Shown here piece after piece: positions 14,137 through 16,830 of a stretch of DNA of 16,830 nt. The notes under the pieces were generated by a model, which saw only the letters and a list, made by a program, of their open reading frames with translations, made no database searches and was not told the DNA's origin. The position numbers and the translations under genes are program-made. The stretch spans positions 1 through 16,830 of the forward strand of contig CAYFUR010000082.1 of NCBI GenBank assembly GCA_964346275.1. Direction: 5' to 3'. How positions within the stretch are numbered: position 1 is the stretch's first letter; each line of letters opens with the position of its first letter. Source of the stretch: CAYFUR01 sp964346275. GTDB taxonomy: Bacteria; Sumerlaeota; Sumerlaeia; SLMS01.

Positions 14137-16140
14137 TCAGCTCTCTTTTGGGGAACTCTTCGGAGTTCCCCTTTTTTGTTTGAGGGAGGGAAACGCTTTC
14201 CAGACCAGCAAGGCGGCTTCCTGGATTCCCAGGGCCCAGACCCACAGGATGAAGGGGGCCGCGGGGGTCGCAAGGCGGTAGTCCAGGTGGATCGGGGCGA
14301 TCACCGCAATGGGAAAGAGGAAGATCAGAAACCAGGCGATGAGCCACCAGATTTCGCGGAGCCTGCGCCACAGGCCCCAGGCTCCGAATAGGCCGAAGAT
14401 CATCAGCCATTCGTGGCCAAAAAACAAATGCCCGTGGGGATAGCGAAAAGCGAAGATGTTGATGTATCCCCAGGCCGTCGCGGGGATGACCTGGTGGAGG
14501 GGGGCGCGCCCGATGAGGGCCGCCGACCCGGCCGCTTCGCCGGCGTAGGGATCCGCCTCCCATTCTTCCATGGTGGCGGGGAAGCCCGGCTCGCCGATAT
14601 TGGCGCGATTCAGGTAGTAGCGCGTGTGGACATTGGCGCTATACAGAAAATCGCCGTCGCCCTGGCGCGCGTTCAAGGCGAGGTGGGGGAGCACCGGAAG
14701 GAGCACGAGCGCCGCGGCGAGTCCGATCTCGTTGAGACGCCAGCGGCGGCGCCATGCTTCGATGCCGCCAAGGGGCAGGAGAAGAAAGAGGCTGCCAACG
14801 CGCGTGAGCACGAGCCCCGCGCCGGCAAGGCCGAAGAGGGCCGCGCGCCACCAGGGGTGCTGGCCTGTATAGACAACGACACAGATCAGGGCGAGAAAGA
14901 GCGTGATGAGCAAGTCGTCGCGAAGGACGGAGACGCTTTGCTCCGCGAGGATGGGGTTGAGGGCCATGGCGGCCGCCGCCAGAAGCCCGACCACAGGAGA
15001 AAAGAGCCGCCGCCCCGCGAACCATGTGAGCCCCACCGGGATCAATCCAATGAGCATGCAGAGGAGGCGGGCGGAGGTGACGGAGTTTGGGGCGAGTTCG
15101 TACCACCAGCGAATCAGGGCGGGGAAAAGGGGCTCGCGAATGAAGGGGGCGTGGTCCTGGAGCGTCTGGTAGAATCCGCCCTCGCGCGCGATTTGCAGAT
15201 ATCCCTTCGCATCGGGCAAGGGGGGCAGGGACCACATGTCGAGAAAAGCATCCCAGCGCGTCCAGAGGGCGATGCTCATGATGGAAACGATGGCGCAAAG
15301 CTCGGCCAGCCGGATCTGGCGGGCGGCGGCTTCCGGCTTCTGCGCGGAGTGGCTGCGCCAGGCCTGGAAGGCGGAGGCGGTTGCCGTGCCGAGGAAAAAG
15401 CTCGTCCCGGCGGCCCAGAGAAAATCCAGGGCGCGGGGAAAGCCCGGGACCGTTCCCGCGAGAGCGACGCCCGCCAGGCCTGCGAGGATGGTTCCCTGGC
15501 GGAAATTCCGGCGTCCGGCGCGGCTGAGAAAGAGGGCCAGGCCCAGCGGCACGAGAGGTCCGATGAGCAAACCGGGGATGGAGGCTGGATCGCCGCGTGC
15601 TTCCTCAGCGGTCAGGCGGACCATCACGCGGTCCAGCCGGGCGCCGCCCTGCGGCGGATTACGGGGAGAGAGAGAAACCTGGATCGGCTCATCGGAAAAG
15701 GCGAGGGCGGAGAATTCCTCCGTCCCGGTGCGGATTTCTTCTCCCGGTTTGACATTGAGGAGGGTGAAGCCGCTATACGCGCGGCGGAGGCGGACGGTCC
15801 ACCTCGCATCGATATCGCCGTTGATCATCAGGCGAATCGAGCGCCAGGGGCCTCGGTCTGTTTCGATCCTGAGGGTGGCCGTCTTGTCGCGCGCGAGAAA
15901 GGCTTGCGGAGAGCGTTCCCACTCTCCGTCGAGGGAAAAGCGGGGCGACTCCTCCATGTAAGGGCGGATTGTATAGACTTGATCCCAATTGAGCGGATCA
16001 GCCCAGCGAATCGGCGTGACCCAGGCGAGGAAGAAGAAGAGCCCCACGCCGAGGACGATGTGGAACTTCGCTTCTCCCGAGGCGTTGCGCCATTTGTGCC
16101 TGATTGCGTTCAGCCATTCAGCCACTTTCCCGTCTCCCAT
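14137..16140 (-). CDS. GT39-like integral membrane (GT-C) glycosyltransferase with N-terminal extension
   Basis: The protein is 667 residues. The C-terminal part from about 280 looks like a GT-C enzyme of the ArnT/PMT/GT39 type, which moves a sugar from a polyprenyl-phosphate carrier on the periplasmic side. The motif DMWSLPPLPDAKGYL (301-315), with REPLFPAL (335-342), matches the first periplasmic loop with its catalytic Asp, followed by about nine membrane segments. In front lies unusual sequence: one TM (27-43), a periplasmic, beta-rich stretch (about 45-185) and three more TM segments (188-258). ATG 16140 has no good ribosome binding site; GTG 16128, with GGGAG eight bases upstream, is an alternative. 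The gene ends 15 bp from the convergent beta-helix gene. Its acceptor (lipid, glycan or protein) is unknown. Confidence 0.83.
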   Translation of the reverse strand: MGDGKVAEWLNAIRHKWRNASGEAKFHIVLGVGLFFFLAWVTPIRWADPLNWDQVYTIRPYMEESPRFSLDGEWERSPQAFLARDKTATLRIETDRGPWRSIRLMINGDIDARWTVRLRRAYSGFTLLNVKPGEEIRTGTEEFSALAFSDEPIQVSLSPRNPPQGGARLDRVMVRLTAEEARGDPASIPGLLIGPLVPLGLALFLSRAGRRNFRQGTILAGLAGVALAGTVPGFPRALDFLWAAGTSFFLGTATASAFQAWRSHSAQKPEAAARQIRLAELCAIVSIMSIALWTRWDAFLDMWSLPPLPDAKGYLQIAREGGFYQTLQDHAPFIREPLFPALIRWWYELAPNSVTSARLLCMLIGLIPVGLTWFAGRRLFSPVVGLLAAAAMALNPILAEQSVSVLRDDLLITLFLALICVVVYTGQHPWWRAALFGLAGAGLVLTRVGSLFLLLPLGGIEAWRRRWRLNEIGLAAALVLLPVLPHLALNARQGDGDFLYSANVHTRYYLNRANIGEPGFPATMEEWEADPYAGEAAGSAALIGRAPLHQVIPATAWGYINIFAFRYPHGHLFFGHEWLMIFGLFGAWGLWRRLREIWWLIAWFLIFLFPIAVIAPIHLDYRLATPAAPFILWVWALGIQEAALLVWKAFPSLKQKRGTPKSSPKES
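14150..14177 (+). terminator. Rho-independent terminator of the beta-helix gene
   Basis: GGGGAACTC (14150-14158) pairs perfectly with GAGTTCCCC (14163-14171) around TTCG, making a very stable C(UUCG)G tetraloop, and six T follow (14172-14177). The tract is T-rich, not A-rich, on the other side too, so it would act on plus-strand transcripts only. It lies inside the last codons of the convergent minus-strand gene. Confidence 0.93.
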
Positions 16141-16212
16141 CGGTGCTCTGGAGTACTGGAGCAGGACTCCAGCCGCGAGCGTGGCAAGCCTTTAAGAAAT
16201 CAGGGGTCCACC

Positions 16213-16250
16213 GCAAAACAAAAAGGGGAAGGCGATGATGCCTTCCCCTT
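16213..16250 (-). terminator. Rho-independent terminator of ilvC
   Basis: On the minus strand an 11-bp perfect stem (AAGGGGAAGGC with GCCTTCCCCTT, 16250-16223) closes a 6-nt loop and is followed by TTTTTGTTTTG down to about 16213. It starts 26 bp after the ilvC stop and precedes the GT39-like gene, so that gene probably has its own promoter. Confidence 0.92.
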
Positions 16251-16275
16251 GGGATCATTTGGATTTGCGTCTGGT

Positions 16276-16731
16276 TTACTGGCCGAGGAAGCCCATCATG
16301 GAGCGCAGGCGCTGGCCGACTTTTTCGACCTGATGTTCGGCGTTTTCCTCGCGCATTTTGAGGAAGTCTTTCATGCCGCCTTCGCATTCGCTGATCCATT
16401 CTTTGGCAAAGGTGCCGTCCTGGATTTCGCCGAGGATTTTCTTCATGGCCTGGCGCGCTTCGCCGGTGATGACGCGCTTGCCGCGGGAGTAGTCGCCGTA
16501 TTCGGCCGTGTTGCTGATGGAGTAGCGCATGCCCGCGAAGCCCTTCTTGTAGATCAGATCGACGATGAGCTTCATTTCGTGGACGCATTCGAAGTAGGCC
16601 ATCTCGGGGGGATAGCCGGCATCGACGAGGGTTTCAAATCCGGCCTTCATCAGTTCGCTGACGCCGCCGCAGAGAACGGCCTGCTCGCCAAAGAGGTCTG
16701 TCTCGGTCTCATCCTTGAAGCTGGTTTCGAT
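16276..16731 (-). CDS. ilvC: Ketol-acid reductoisomerase, C-terminal part (5' end lost)
   Basis: KARI turns acetolactate or acetohydroxybutyrate into the dihydroxy-acid in valine/isoleucine/leucine synthesis, using NADPH and two Mg2+. 151 reliable residues are visible, the helical C-terminal domain of a class I (short) enzyme: DETETDLFGEQ with metal ligands Asp12 and Glu16, CVHE with Glu48/Glu52 in FECVHEMKL, and SISNTAEYGD (71-80) carrying the substrate serine. It ends MMGFLGQ-stop. The N-terminal Rossmann half (about 180 residues) is missing. The frame stays open to 16830, but the extra 33 codons come from a fold-back repeat and duplicate IETSFKDETETDLFGEQA, so they should not be read as protein. 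ATG 16650 is internal. Confidence 0.95.
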   Translation of the reverse strand: METSFKDETETDLFGEQAVLCGGVSELMKAGFETLVDAGYPPEMAYFECVHEMKLIVDLIYKKGFAGMRYSISNTAEYGDYSRGKRVITGEARQAMKKILGEIQDGTFAKEWISECEGGMKDFLKMREENAEHQVEKVGQRLRSMMGFLGQ

Positions 16732-16830
16732 GATGAGACCGAGACAGACCTCTTTGGCGAGCAGGCCGTTCTCTGCGGCCTGCTCGCCAAAGAGGTCTGT
16801 CTCGGTCTCATCCTTGAAGCTGGTTTCGAT
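16666..16830. repeat. Fold-back (forward-inverted-forward) repeat at the window end
   Basis: Bases 16666-16713 are the exact reverse complement of 16732-16779 (48-bp arms, 18-bp loop). Bases 16677-16731 are repeated exactly at 16776-16830 (55 bp, offset 99). The repeated unit is ilvC coding sequence. The last copy stops at the very end of the window, at the same base where the first copy turns back. This pattern fits a palindrome loop in an assembly graph better than biology. Confidence 0.95.

Noticed and set aside
1..16830. CRISPR array, insertion sequence, toxin-antitoxin or phage genes
   Set aside because: No regularly spaced repeats, transposase, recombinase or phage structural motifs were found. 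The only repeats are the fold-back at the right end and short hairpins.

Overview
The window looks like a scaffold from a GC-rich, diderm (Gram-negative-type) bacterium, probably a metagenome or draft assembly. The reasons are lipoproteins with lipoboxes, a Wza-type outer-membrane polysaccharide exporter, a Wzc-type tyrosine kinase and a pseudopilin. The pseudopilin style and the Trp/Tyr-rich pilus-associated tail at the left edge resemble proteins of candidate-phylum bacteria such as Sumerlaeota/BRC1, Hydrogenedentota or the Planctomycetota/Lentisphaerota neighbourhood. That placement is an impression, not a demonstration. One 100-N gap (9471-9570) means the order of the two halves depends on scaffolding.

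Left part (1-2857): the 3' end of a pilus-associated exported protein, a complete tRNA-Cys(GCA), then on the minus strand a pseudopilin gene (GTG start, strong ribosome binding site) followed by lgt (prolipoprotein diacylglyceryl transferase). Divergent from the pseudopilin is a small BamE/SmpA-like lipoprotein gene. Its 3' end overlaps the next minus-strand gene by 41 bp.

Central part (2817-12254): an extracellular polysaccharide locus. A minus-strand pair (family 2 glycosyltransferase, then an O-antigen ligase/polymerase-type membrane protein, junction GTGA) diverges from a plus-strand pair (Wzc-like chain-length/tyrosine autokinase, then Wza-like export lipoprotein, again GTGA). A leuD gene follows, then the gap. 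Beyond it lie two tandem, related family 4 glycosyltransferases (ATGA overlap) and a metal-type VOC/glyoxalase-fold gene. No Wzx flippase and no initiating sugar-phosphate transferase is visible, so the locus is incomplete here.

Right part (12255-16830): a 442-bp AT-richer non-coding region carries a perfect 14-bp LacI-family-type operator and a leader with competing G-run/C-run stems. It precedes a secreted parallel beta-helix protein gene. That gene ends in a UUCG-loop terminator lying inside the last codons of the convergent gene, a GT39-like GT-C membrane glycosyltransferase with a long N-terminal extension. The last feature is the 3' part of ilvC with its own terminator. The final 165 bp are a fold-back repeat (forward, inverted, forward; 99-nt period; 55-bp exact direct repeat) that looks like an assembly artefact and truncates ilvC.

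Together, Wzc and Wza would run synthesis control and export of a polysaccharide assembled by the GT2/GT4 enzymes and the ligase/polymerase. The beta-helix protein may act on a polysaccharide or bind at the cell surface, and the GT39-like protein may glycosylate surface material; both roles are inference. leuD and ilvC belong to branched-chain amino acid synthesis and are not obviously linked to the polysaccharide genes.
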